From: Mycobacterium celatum
GTDB taxonomy: Bacteria; Actinomycetota; Actinomycetes; Mycobacteriales; Mycobacteriaceae
Reading direction: 5' to 3'
DNA: 64,000 nucleotides
NCBI RefSeq assembly: GCF_002101595.1
Contig: NZ_LQOM01000046.1
Span: forward strand, 164,069 to 228,068
Shown: in pieces, positions 17,929-26,555 of the stretch
How the letters are laid out: the number at the start of each line of letters is the position of its first letter
Position numbering within the stretch: the stretch's first letter is position 1
Translations under genes and position numbers: made by a program
Notes under the pieces: model-generated
The model's database searches: none
What the model saw: only the letters and a program-made list of their open reading frames with translations
Told to the model about the DNA's origin: nothing

Positions 17929-18322
17929 ATGGGCTCCGATACTGAGAGTTCTCGTCGTACACCACGCAGGTTGCGAGCGACCGCCGAGCGCACGGCTCGG
18001 CTGTAACCGTCTGCGTCGGCGGCGAAGTGGACGCCAGCAATGAAACAGAGTGGCAGCACCTGCTGACCAACATGGCGGCCTGCGCCGTCGCGCCGGGGCC
18101 ACTGATGGTCGACGTCTGCGACCTCGACTTCATTGGCGCCGGCGCCTACGCCATGTTGGCTCACGAGGCGGAGCGGTCTAAACACCGCGGGTGCGCTTGT
18201 ACCTGGTCAGCGATCGGCCGGAAACCACGCGCGCGGTTGCTGCCTGCGGACTGGATGAGTTGCTGCCCGTCGAGACAACGCTCGAGGCGGCAATGTCGCA
18301 GCTCACCGACAAAGTTCGGTAG
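17929..18322 (+). pseudogene. Degraded anti-anti-sigma (STAS, RsfA-like) gene
   Basis: Three successive frames give a coherent STAS protein. Frame 1 from ATG 17929 ends LRATAER; the next frame gives SAVTVCVGGEVDASNETEWQ and VDVCDLDFIGAGAYAMLAHEAE; the last gives VRLYLVSDRPETTRA and DELLPVETTLEAAM, ending at TAG 18320-18322. This resembles RsfA/RsfB-type antagonists of the SigF anti-sigma factor. One frameshift near 18190 is clear; a second near 17990 is likely because the middle frame has no start before GTG 18027. Either a real pseudogene or base-calling errors. The 141 bp between embC and this gene show nothing else I recognise. Confidence 0.65.
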
Positions 18323-18401
18323 CTAGCCGGTTTGCGGACGTCCCAGCGGGGTATTCGGTCCCGGCTGTTGTGGCGACGCTAGGGAGAGTCGGGATTTATC
18401 G

Positions 18402-20594
18402 ATGAGCGAAATGACCAGCTCGGCAGTCGACCCGGCGGTGCGGCGCTGGCCCGGGGAGGCCTACCCGCTGGGTGCGACGTATGACGGCTCGGGCACCAAC
18501 TTCGCGATCTTCAGTGAGGTAGCAGAAGGTGTGGAGCTGTGTCTTTTCGCCGACGACGGCGAAGAGACCAGGGTGGCACTGACCGAAGTCGACGGCTTCG
18601 TATGGCATGCCTTTCTGCCGGACGTTGCGCCCGGCCAGCGGTACGGATACCGGGTGCACGGTCCCTACGATCCGGCGGCAGGCCACCGGTGCAATCCGAA
18701 CAAGTTGTTGCTGGATCCCTACGCCCGCGCGATCGACGGCAACTTCGAGTGGGATCAGTCGCTGTTCGGTTACACCTTTGGCGATCCGGACAGCCGCAAC
18801 GACGAGGACTCGGCGGCGCACATGCCGAAATCGGTAGTGATCAACCCATTTTTCGACTGGGACGCCGACCGTCCGCCCCGCCACGCCTACGCGGATACCG
18901 TCATTTACGAGGCACACGTCAAGGGCTTGACCCAAAGCCATCCCGACATCCCGGCGCCGCTTCGCGGAACATACGCCGGCATCGCCCATCCGGTGATCAC
19001 CGAGCACCTGCAGAAATTAGGCATCACCGCGATCGAGCTGATGCCGGTGCACCACTTCGCCAACGATTCCACGCTGCTCGACAAGGGATTGTCGAACTAC
19101 TGGGGCTACAACAGCATTGGGTTCTTCGCCCCCGACTTCAAGTACGGCTCGGGCAGCAGCCCCGGCAGTCAGGTGAACGAGTTCAAGACCATGGTGCGCA
19201 CGCTGCATGAAGCCGGCATCGAGGTCATCCTGGACGTGGTCTACAACCACACCGCCGAGGGCAATCACCTGGGGCCCACGATCTGTATGCGCGGGATCGA
19301 CAACGCCGCCTACTACCGCCTGGTGGACGACGATCCGCGTTACTACATGGACTACACCGGCTGCGGCAACAGCCTCAACGTCCGCCACCCACACTGCCTG
19401 CAACTGATCATGGACTCGTTGCGGTACTGGATAACCGAGATGCACGTCGACGGGTTCCGCTTCGATCTGGCCTCGACGCTAGCCCGCGAGTTCTACGACG
19501 TCGACCGGCTGTCCACCTTTTTCGAGCTGGTGCAACAAGATCCGACCGTCAGCCAGGTCAAGCTGATCGCCGAACCGTGGGACGTCGGCCCCGGCGGCTA
19601 CCAAGTCGGCAACTTCCCGCCGCAGTGGACCGAGTGGAACGGCAAGTATCGCGATACCGTGCGCGACTACTGGCGCGGGGAACCGGCCACCCTGGGTGAA
19701 TACGCCTCGCGGCTGACCGGCTCGGCGGATCTGTACGAACGAACCGCGCGCCGGCCGGTGGCGTCGATCAACTTCGTCACCGCCCATGACGGGTTCACGC
19801 TACGAGACCTGGTGTCGTACAACGAAAAACACAACGAGGCCAACGGCGAGAACAACCAGGACGGCGAATCTCACAACAGATCGTGGAACTGCGGGGTGGA
19901 GGGACCGACGGACGACTCCGACATCAACGCGCTGCGGTCGCGTCAGCAACGTAATTTCCTGGCCACGCTACTGTTGTCGCAAGGCGTTCCGATGATCTGC
20001 CACGGCGATGAACTGGGCCGCTCGCAAGGCGGCAACAACAACGGTTTCTGCCAGGACAACGAGACGACATGGATTCAGTGGGACAAGGCCGACGCTGAAC
20101 TCATCGACTTCACGGCGACGGTGTCGGCGCTTCGTGCCGCGCATCCGGTCTTTCGCCGCCGCCGCTTCTTCGACGGACGGCCGGTGCGCCGGCGCGGCGC
20201 ACCGGGCCTGCCGGACATTTCCTGGTTCAAGCCAGACGGATCGGAGATGGGCGACGACGACTGGGACGCCGGTTTCGGCAAGGCGATCGCCGTGTACCTC
20301 AATGGCGTAGGAATTCCCGACCGCGATGCTCGCGGTGAGCGGGTGAGTGACGACTCGTTCTTCCTGTGCTTCAACGCCCACCATGAGCCGATCGATTTCG
20401 TGCTGCCTGCACGGGAATTCAGCCCGGCGTGGCAGGTAGTGCTCGACACTGCGACGGCCGATCTCGACGACGACAATCCGCGCGAATGCGGCACGGTTGT
20501 GCCGTTGCAGTCCCGGGCGATGGTCGTGCTGCAAGCCGCTCAAATCCCCACAGGTGCTTTCGATCAACACCAACCACAGGAAGGTCAACGATGA
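18402..20594 (+). CDS. glgX: Glycogen debranching enzyme GlgX/TreX
   Basis: A 730-residue GH13 (isoamylase-type) enzyme that removes alpha-1,6 branches from glycogen. An N-terminal CBM48-like domain (about 15-110, GTNFAIFSEVAEGVELCLF) precedes the TIM barrel with motif I DVVYNHTAEG, nucleophile Asp355 in FRFDLAS, acid/base Glu391 in LIAEPWDVGPG and Asp463 in TAHDGFT. The C-terminal beta domain ends about residue 730. Length fits the family. It is not normally in the emb cluster; the M. tuberculosis treX lies in the treYZ locus. It overlaps the lipoprotein gene by 4 bp. A second copy elsewhere in the genome is possible but cannot be checked here. Confidence 0.94.
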   Translation: MSEMTSSAVDPAVRRWPGEAYPLGATYDGSGTNFAIFSEVAEGVELCLFADDGEETRVALTEVDGFVWHAFLPDVAPGQRYGYRVHGPYDPAAGHRCNPNKLLLDPYARAIDGNFEWDQSLFGYTFGDPDSRNDEDSAAHMPKSVVINPFFDWDADRPPRHAYADTVIYEAHVKGLTQSHPDIPAPLRGTYAGIAHPVITEHLQKLGITAIELMPVHHFANDSTLLDKGLSNYWGYNSIGFFAPDFKYGSGSSPGSQVNEFKTMVRTLHEAGIEVILDVVYNHTAEGNHLGPTICMRGIDNAAYYRLVDDDPRYYMDYTGCGNSLNVRHPHCLQLIMDSLRYWITEMHVDGFRFDLASTLAREFYDVDRLSTFFELVQQDPTVSQVKLIAEPWDVGPGGYQVGNFPPQWTEWNGKYRDTVRDYWRGEPATLGEYASRLTGSADLYERTARRPVASINFVTAHDGFTLRDLVSYNEKHNEANGENNQDGESHNRSWNCGVEGPTDDSDINALRSRQQRNFLATLLLSQGVPMICHGDELGRSQGGNNNGFCQDNETTWIQWDKADAELIDFTATVSALRAAHPVFRRRRFFDGRPVRRRGAPGLPDISWFKPDGSEMGDDDWDAGFGKAIAVYLNGVGIPDRDARGERVSDDSFFLCFNAHHEPIDFVLPAREFSPAWQVVLDTATADLDDDNPRECGTVVPLQSRAMVVLQAAQIPTGAFDQHQPQEGQR

Positions 20595-20869
20595 AACCTA
20601 TTGCATGCGCGGCGATCGCGGTCACCATGTTGCTGTTCAGCGGATGCTCAGCCTCAGAAGTTGTGAACACCGGCGGCGACACCAAGTGCAAGGACTTCAC
20701 CAGCCAGGACGAGAAAAAGCGAGACGAAGAGATCAGCAAGATGCTCAAGGACAAGAACGGGTCGCAGCCCAGCGAACTCCAGATCTCGACGACTCGCCTG
20801 TCCGTGACGACCTATTGTCAAACAGTCGGCAAGCAAGACAGCAAGGTCTCCGAGGCGCCGCACGGCTGA
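20591..20869 (+). CDS. Small lipoprotein, HdeA-like candidate
   Basis: A 92-residue protein with a type II signal peptide (MKPIACAAIAVTMLLFSGC, lipid-anchored Cys19) and a short charged mature domain holding two further cysteines (DTKCKDF and TTYCQTV) likely to form a disulfide. The helical, charged, two-cysteine pattern resembles HdeA-type acid-stress chaperones found as lipoproteins in mycobacteria; this is a resemblance, not a proven assignment. It overlaps glgX by 4 bp (ATGA), so it is co-translated with it. Confidence 0.75.
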   Translation: MKPIACAAIAVTMLLFSGCSASEVVNTGGDTKCKDFTSQDEKKRDEEISKMLKDKNGSQPSELQISTTRLSVTTYCQTVGKQDSKVSEAPHG

Positions 20870-20891
20870 TCACCCTGAAAGAAGGTTCGCA

Positions 20892-21119
20892 ATGTTGCAT
20901 TCGCTGATTCTCGCCGCCCAGGCAGACCCTCAAGCCGCGGGCCTCATTTTGCGGGGTATCAAGGGGATATTCGTTGCCATCGGAAGCATCATCGCCGCGA
21001 TCGTGTGCGGGCTGATTGCCGGCATGAAGGGACGCAACCCGTTCGGCTGGGGCATCCTGGGTCTGTTCTTCAGCATCATCACGCTCATCGTCGTCATCGT
21101 CATTCCCAGCAAGAAGTGA
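20892..21119 (+). CDS. Small two-helix membrane protein, function unknown
   Basis: A 75-residue hydrophobic protein with two membrane spans (IFVAIGSIIAAIVCGLIAG and GILGLFFSIITLIVVIVI) joined by a short turn MKGRNPFGW. It ends IPSKK. GAAAGAAGG-like spacing upstream (AAAGAAGG at 20878) gives a good ribosome site. It follows the lipoprotein gene by 22 bp. The K-G-R-x-P-F-G-W turn occurs in small membrane proteins of unknown role in many bacteria. No function is assigned. Confidence 0.72.
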   Translation: MLHSLILAAQADPQAAGLILRGIKGIFVAIGSIIAAIVCGLIAGMKGRNPFGWGILGLFFSIITLIVVIVIPSKK

Positions 21120-21133
21120 TGACGCGCTTGGCA

Positions 21134-21451
21134 TTAGCCCGGATGCATCTGCCCGTCGAGGTGGCCGCCTTCTTGCCGGTCGGTGGCCTCGTACTGGGCA
21201 GCGGCTGAATCCAGTTTCCCGGCAAGGTCATGCGACACCGCTTGCATGCCCTTAGCCGCCTTGGTGCGGGACTGTTCAGCGGCCAATACCGCCGCAGCGG
21301 TCAACGAGCACACCAAGCCGTGTGAGCTGCCGACATTCACGCCGGTGCCCCGGGTCGCCATATCGGCTGCGGCGACATCGCTGGCGACCTGGCGATGCTG
21401 AGTCGACAACTTGCGCAAATCGCCGGGACTTACCTGTAATTCGCCGCCCAT
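21134..21451 (-). CDS. EspC-like ESX secretion-associated protein
   Basis: A 105-residue helical protein of the DUF2580/EspC type. It has LQVSPGDLRKLSTQHRQ at the N-terminus, a central SHGLVCSLTAAAV resembling the EspC H-G-x-x-C-S motif, and the type VII secretion motif Tyr-x-x-x-Asp (YEATD) after a long helix. It lies 23 bp downstream of an EspA-like gene on the same strand, the same order as espA-espC. Probably exported with its neighbour through an ESX system encoded elsewhere; no ESX machinery is in this window. Confidence 0.8.
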   Translation of the reverse strand: MGGELQVSPGDLRKLSTQHRQVASDVAAADMATRGTGVNVGSSHGLVCSLTAAAVLAAEQSRTKAAKGMQAVSHDLAGKLDSAAAQYEATDRQEGGHLDGQMHPG

Positions 21452-21474
21452 GCGTAATTCCTTTCTGCGGTGGG

Positions 21475-22218
21475 CTACTGGGCGCCGGTCGGATGCGCGT
21501 CGGCCGCGATGCGGTCGTATCCGGCGCCAGCCCGTCGGATCAGCGTCGCATTGTGCGCGGCGTCGGAAGTCATGCGTTCAAACGCTTGAAGGCAGGGAGG
21601 CAAGGTGGCGGCGACGGCAGCGACTTGGATGCCGAGCGAGACTGCTTCGCCGCTGCCCGGCGGGATATTCCAAAGCATCGCGGTCAATGCCGGGATGATG
21701 GACAGCGTGAGGACGGTCGAGTTGTGGTCGATTGTTTCCCTTGTCTTCTCGACCTGCTCGGACTCGCGGTGCAGGACTTCTTTCACCGTCTTGTCATTTT
21801 CCGCCATCTCGGCCGCGCGCTGCTGCTGCTCTTTGTTTCGCTCGCCGTATGTTTCCGACGCGGACCCCTCCCAGCTGTCCGGCGGGTGGGTAGATCCCAG
21901 CGTTTCGCCGATCCGATTGAATGCGTTAGCGCCCTTCGCAAATCCGTTTCCCGTTTCCGGGTCTCCAAATCCGAGCATGTTGGCCATGGCCATCATTGCC
22001 AGCAGCCCGTTTTCGATCACGGGCAGTTCTGCGGCTTCGGGGATGGTCGCGCCCAGCTTTTTGCCGAGTTGCGTCCCCAAGGTGTGGGTGAAACCGACAA
22101 AGTCAGCACCGATTCCTGTCAGCGACCACGCGGTGTCCTTCTCGACGCCTTTTGGGTGGTCGTAGGCAAGACCCTTCCAAAAGTTGAAACTCTCGTAGAT
22201 GTCCCTGAGGTCGCCCAC
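21475..22218 (-). CDS. EspA/EspE-like ESX-associated protein
   Basis: A 247-residue protein. The middle part carries NRIGETLGSTHPPDSWEGSA, whose W-x-G turn plus the following TYGERNKEQQ helix match the helical hairpin of EspA/EspE-type proteins. After it come a charged helix (VLHRESEQVEKTRETID) and two hydrophobic helices (SIIPALTAMLWNIPP and GIQVAAVAATLP). It is shorter than EspA because the long C-terminal tail is missing. Paired with the EspC-like gene downstream, it forms an espAC-like cassette. Export through ESX is inferred. Confidence 0.75.
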   Translation of the reverse strand: MGDLRDIYESFNFWKGLAYDHPKGVEKDTAWSLTGIGADFVGFTHTLGTQLGKKLGATIPEAAELPVIENGLLAMMAMANMLGFGDPETGNGFAKGANAFNRIGETLGSTHPPDSWEGSASETYGERNKEQQQRAAEMAENDKTVKEVLHRESEQVEKTRETIDHNSTVLTLSIIPALTAMLWNIPPGSGEAVSLGIQVAAVAATLPPCLQAFERMTSDAAHNATLIRRAGAGYDRIAADAHPTGAQ

Positions 22219-22310
22219 GCAAAATCCCCTCGCCGAAGCACCTGGCTAGCGCAACTATCGCTCAGGCTACCAATCCTCGGATGGGTTGCCTCACACGAAA
22301 TGCCAGTCAG

Positions 22311-23138
22311 TCAAGCCTCGAACTGCGCATCCCGCAATCGCTGTAATGCTCGGCCGTCCGTCAGCTCGACCCGGTAACCGGGGTGCTGCCAATAGAACCG
22401 CACCACCTCTCTCAGCGCATCGCCATCGGTCGCGTAAAGGCCCGCCTGCTTCACGGTCATCAGTTTCCCGTTAGCCATCGCGATGGTGATGGGGCACAAC
22501 GCGTAAGCATGCGAGAAAGTGAGCTTGAACGGACCCCAACCATAGGAACGCTTCGGAGCCACGTCGGTGACTGCGGTGACGTCGGACCACGTACCTCTCT
22601 TGGCAACGAGGCCTTCCGCGAAAACAAATCCCTGCGGGGTCAGTCGTACATAGCCCCCGCCCCGGCGTTTGATCATCAGCCACACCAAAACGGCGCATAC
22701 CAACGCGGGGCCACCGAACATGATCAAGTAATCGCGATGGAGTTCTTCAGGAAAAGGCACAGTCACTATGTGCAGGTGTCCGAGGACTGCCCAGGATCCC
22801 AAGACCACGGCCGCGTCGAGCATCAGGACCGCACTAAGCACGTCGAGACGCCGATCGAGACGCAGCGTTGTACCGGACGAGTCCGCCATAGCGCGTGGCG
22901 CAAACCTCGCGATGTACAGCCACTGAACGAACGGGATGACGCACAACGTCGTCGCACCGACCAGCAAGGCTGTCAGCAAATAGCGGCCATGTACCACAGC
23001 AACAATTGCTGCTCCCGCACAGAACACCGCAGTGCCGCCCGACAAAGAAAGAGCAAGCCTTCGCAGTATTTTGTTTTGCCTGGCTCGGTCGCTTTCTTGG
23101 TCGGCCGGCGAAACATGACTCGTGTGCGGGTCGGTCAC
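22311..23138 (-). CDS. Membrane protein with C-terminal PH-like domain
   Basis: A 275-residue protein with a charged N-terminus (about 30 residues), two pairs of hydrophobic helices (around 30-75 and 100-160), and a C-terminal soluble beta-rich domain (VRLTPQGFVFAEGLVAKRGTWSDVTAVTDV...) resembling bacterial PH-like domains. It lies 92 bp upstream of the EspA-like gene on the same strand and may be the first gene of a three-gene unit. No enzymatic motif is visible. Function unknown. Confidence 0.7.
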   Translation of the reverse strand: MTDPHTSHVSPADQESDRARQNKILRRLALSLSGGTAVFCAGAAIVAVVHGRYLLTALLVGATTLCVIPFVQWLYIARFAPRAMADSSGTTLRLDRRLDVLSAVLMLDAAVVLGSWAVLGHLHIVTVPFPEELHRDYLIMFGGPALVCAVLVWLMIKRRGGGYVRLTPQGFVFAEGLVAKRGTWSDVTAVTDVAPKRSYGWGPFKLTFSHAYALCPITIAMANGKLMTVKQAGLYATDGDALREVVRFYWQHPGYRVELTDGRALQRLRDAQFEA

Positions 23139-23262
23139 GGTCGGAGTTTATCGCCGGTGATCCGCCGTTCCGGGCAGCATCGTCAGCAGCCATAGCACCG
23201 TCCTATTTGTCCGGGTCCTCAGCGCGCCGCGCGGCGGCGAGCATCGTCGCAGGACGGTCGCC

Positions 23263-23268
23263 TACGAT
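23263..23268 (+). promoter_or_regulatory. embA -10 box, probably leaderless
   Basis: TACGAT ends 8 nt before the embA GTG at 23277, placing the expected start point at or next to the start codon. In M. tuberculosis, ethambutol-linked embA upstream mutations fall between about -16 and -8, over the same interval. The -35 is not obvious. An own promoter is needed here because embC is 5.5 kb upstream. Confidence 0.55.
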
Positions 23269-23276
23269 CGACCCTC

Positions 23277-26200
23277 GTGCCCCACGACGACGATGAGCGA
23301 TCGACGCAGCGAATCGCGCGGCTGATCGCCGTCGTCGCGGGAATCGCCGGGGTACTGCTGTGCGGCGTGGTGCCGCTGCTTCCGGTCAAACAGACCACCG
23401 CGACGGTCCTCTGGCCGCAGGGCAGCAAAGACGGCCACGTCACCGACATCACCGCGCCGCTGGTGTCGGGCGCGCCGCGGGCGTTGGACATCTCCATCCC
23501 CTGCCAGGCGATCGCCACTCTTCCCGCCGGCGGCGGCCTGGTTCTCTCGACGCTGCCCTCCGACGGTTTCGAGACCGGCAAGAACGGGCTGTTCGTCCGC
23601 GCTAACAAAGACAGCGTCGTCGTCGCGTTCCGTGACACGGTGGCCGCGGTCGCGCCGCGCCCCGCAATCGCCGCCGGCGCCTGCAGTGTGCTGCACATCT
23701 GGGCCGACGCAGGCGGTGCGGCCGCGGATTTCGTCGGGATCCCCGGCGCGGCTGGCAAACTCGCGCCGGAGAAGAAGCCTCAGGTTGGCGGCGTCTTCAC
23801 CGATCTCAAGGTGCCCGCCCAACCGGGGCTGTCGGTCCGCGTCGACATCGACACCCGGTTCATCACCGCCCCGACCATGCTGAAGAAGGCCGTGATGGGC
23901 CTGGGCGCGCTGTCGGTCCTGACCGCGCTCGTCGCGCTCGGGACTTTGGACCGGCAATCCGGGCGTCGCGCGCCTCGCAACTGGCGGCACATCTGGCGGG
24001 CGGGAATCGCCACGTGGTTCGCCGACATCGGTGTCGTCGGCACCCTGCTGCTGTGGCACGTCATCGGCGCCACCTCCTCGGACGACGGCTACAACCTGAC
24101 CATCGCGCGGGTCTCCAGGCAGGCCGGCTACATCGCCAACTACTACCGGTTCTTCGGGACCACCGAGGCGCCGTTCGACTGGTATCCGGCGGTGTTGGCG
24201 CACCTGGCCACGGTGAGCACCGCGGGGGTGTGGATGCGGCTGCCGGCCACCCTGGCCGGGATCGTCTGCTGGCTGATCATCAGCCGCTATGTGCTGCGGC
24301 GACTGGGCCCCGGCAAGGGCGGCCTGGCATCCAATCGGGTGGCGGTGTGGACCGCGGGCGCGGTGTTCCTGGCCGCCTGGCTGCCGTTCAACAACGGTCT
24401 GCGACCCGAGCCGCTGATCGCGCTGGGCGTGATCGCCACCTGGGCGCTGGTGGAAAGCGCAATCGCCAGCCGGCGGCTGGTCCCCGCGGCGGTGGCGATC
24501 ATCGTGGCGATGCTGACCGCGACGCTGGCGCCGCAGGGGCTGATCGCGGTGGCCGCGCTGCTGACCGGGTCCCGGGCGATCGCCCGGATCATCGCCGCGC
24601 GCCGACCGGCCGACGGGCTCCTGGCGCCCCTCGCGGTGCTGGCGGCATCGCTGTCGCTGATCACCGTCGTGGTGTTCCGGTCACAGACGCTGGCCACGGT
24701 CGGCGAGTCGGCGCGCATCAAGTACAAGGTCGGCCCGACGATCGCGTGGTACCAGGAGTGGCTGCGCTACTACTTCGTCACGGTGGAGAGCAACGCCGAC
24801 GGCTCGATGACCCGGCGCTTCGCGTGGCTGGTGCTGTTCTTCTGCCTGTTCGGCGCCCTGGTCGTGCTGCTGCGGCGCGGCCGGGTGGCGGGTCTGGCCA
24901 GCGGGGCGGTGTGGCGGCTGATCGGCACCACCGCGGCAGGCCTGTTGCTGCTGACGTTCACGCCGACGAAGTGGGCGGTGCAGTTCGGCACGTTCGCCGG
25001 GCTGGCCGGCGCGCTGGGCGCGGTCACCGGGTTCGCGTTCGCCCGGGTCGGCCTGCACAGCCGCCGCAACCTGACGCTGTACATCACCGGGCTGCTGTTC
25101 GTGCTGGCCTGGGCTACCTCCGGCATCAACGGCTGGTTTTACGTCGGCAACTACGGGGTGCCGTGGTTCGACATCCAGCCGGTGATCGCCAGTCATCCTG
25201 TGACGTCGATGTTCCTGGCGGCCTCGATCGCCACCGGACTGCTGGCCGCCTGGCAGCATTTCCGGATGGACTACGCCGGGCACACCGAGATCAAAGCCAC
25301 CCGCCGCAACCGCATCCTGGCGTCCACCCCGCTGTTGGTGGTGGCGGCGATCATGGTGCTGGCCGAAGTGGGCTCGATGGCCAAGGCCGCCGCCGTCCGC
25401 TACCCGATGTACACCACCGCCAAGGCCAACCTCGCCGCGCTGAAGACCGGTCTGTCCGACACCAGTTGCGCCATGGCCGACGACGTGCTGGCCGAGCCGG
25501 ACACCAATGCCGGCCTGCTGCAACCCTTTCCGGGGCAGCAATACGGACCGGCGGGACCGCTGGGCGGCGTGAACCCCGTCGGCTTCAGCCCCAACGGCGT
25601 CGGCAAGGACCTGCAGTCGGATCCGGTGGTGTCCAAGCCGGGCCTGGTCAACTCCGACGCCTCGCCCAACAAGCCCAACGCCGCGATCAGCGACTCGGCG
25701 GGCACCGCCGGCGGCTACGGCGCGGTCGGTGTCAACGGCTCCAAAGCGGCGCTGCCGTTCGGCCTGGACCCGGCGCGCACCCCGGTGATGGGCAGCTACG
25801 GCGAGAACAGCCTGGCCGCCACCGCCACGTCGGCGTGGTACCAGCTGCCGCCGCGCACCCCCGACCGGCCGCTGGTGGTCGTCTCCGCCGCCGGCGCGAT
25901 CTGGTCTTACAAGGAGGACGGCGACTTCTCCTACGGGCAGCAGCTGAAGCTGGAGTGGGGCGTTCGAAACCCTGATGGCTCAACGCAACCCCTCGGCCAG
26001 GTCTATCCGATCGATCTCGGTCCGCAGCCGGCGTGGCGCAACCTGCGGTTCCCATTGACGACGGCGCCGCCCCAGGCGAACGCCGCACGCATCGTCGCCT
26101 ACGACCCCAACCTGAGCTCCGAGCAGTGGTTCGCGTTCACGCCGCCGCGGGTTCCGGTGCTGCAAACCCTGCAGCAGCTGATCGGCTCGCAGGCTCCGGT

Positions 26201-26555
26201 GCTGATGGACATCGCGACCGCCGCGAACTTCCCGTGCCAGCGGCCGTTCGCCGAACACCTTGGCGTTGCGGAACTTCCGGACTACCGAATTTTGCCCGAC
26301 CATAAGCAGACCGCGGCGTCGTCGAACCTGTGGCAGTCGGCCGAGGACGGCGGCCCGTTCCTGTTCACCACCGCGCTGCTGTGGACGTCGACCATCCCGA
26401 CCTACCTGCGCGACGACTGGTACCGGGACTGGGGCTCGGTGGAGTCCTACCACCGCTTCGTGCCGGCCGATCGGGCGCCGAACGCCGTCATCCAACAGGG
26501 CGTCGCCACCGTGTACGGCTGGAGCCGACAAGGACCGATTCGAGCATTGCCATGA
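23277..26555 (+). CDS. embA: Arabinosyltransferase EmbA (arabinogalactan)
   Basis: A 1092-residue GT-C enzyme that works with EmbB to build the branched non-reducing end of arabinogalactan arabinan from DPA. The N-terminal span is followed by PLLPVKQTTATVLWPQG, the catalytic motif ATSSDDGYN with Asp269, the FTPTKWAVQFG motif, and a large C-terminal domain with conserved Cys residues. GTG start, supported by the leaderless promoter. It overlaps embB by 4 bp. It is separated from embC by an unrelated 5.5 kb block. Confidence 0.95.
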   Translation: MPHDDDERSTQRIARLIAVVAGIAGVLLCGVVPLLPVKQTTATVLWPQGSKDGHVTDITAPLVSGAPRALDISIPCQAIATLPAGGGLVLSTLPSDGFETGKNGLFVRANKDSVVVAFRDTVAAVAPRPAIAAGACSVLHIWADAGGAAADFVGIPGAAGKLAPEKKPQVGGVFTDLKVPAQPGLSVRVDIDTRFITAPTMLKKAVMGLGALSVLTALVALGTLDRQSGRRAPRNWRHIWRAGIATWFADIGVVGTLLLWHVIGATSSDDGYNLTIARVSRQAGYIANYYRFFGTTEAPFDWYPAVLAHLATVSTAGVWMRLPATLAGIVCWLIISRYVLRRLGPGKGGLASNRVAVWTAGAVFLAAWLPFNNGLRPEPLIALGVIATWALVESAIASRRLVPAAVAIIVAMLTATLAPQGLIAVAALLTGSRAIARIIAARRPADGLLAPLAVLAASLSLITVVVFRSQTLATVGESARIKYKVGPTIAWYQEWLRYYFVTVESNADGSMTRRFAWLVLFFCLFGALVVLLRRGRVAGLASGAVWRLIGTTAAGLLLLTFTPTKWAVQFGTFAGLAGALGAVTGFAFARVGLHSRRNLTLYITGLLFVLAWATSGINGWFYVGNYGVPWFDIQPVIASHPVTSMFLAASIATGLLAAWQHFRMDYAGHTEIKATRRNRILASTPLLVVAAIMVLAEVGSMAKAAAVRYPMYTTAKANLAALKTGLSDTSCAMADDVLAEPDTNAGLLQPFPGQQYGPAGPLGGVNPVGFSPNGVGKDLQSDPVVSKPGLVNSDASPNKPNAAISDSAGTAGGYGAVGVNGSKAALPFGLDPARTPVMGSYGENSLAATATSAWYQLPPRTPDRPLVVVSAAGAIWSYKEDGDFSYGQQLKLEWGVRNPDGSTQPLGQVYPIDLGPQPAWRNLRFPLTTAPPQANAARIVAYDPNLSSEQWFAFTPPRVPVLQTLQQLIGSQAPVLMDIATAANFPCQRPFAEHLGVAELPDYRILPDHKQTAASSNLWQSAEDGGPFLFTTALLWTSTIPTYLRDDWYRDWGSVESYHRFVPADRAPNAVIQQGVATVYGWSRQGPIRALP

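Noticed and set aside
18402..20594. Reading the glycogen enzyme as trehalose synthase or an alpha-amylase
   Set aside because: The N-terminal CBM48-like domain, the LIAEPWDVGPGGYQVG segment and the overall length fit the GlgX/isoamylase group.
17788..23276. A prophage or integrative element as the source of the insertion
   Set aside because: No integrase, transposase, or flanking repeats or att-like sites are visible, so only a generic insertion can be claimed.
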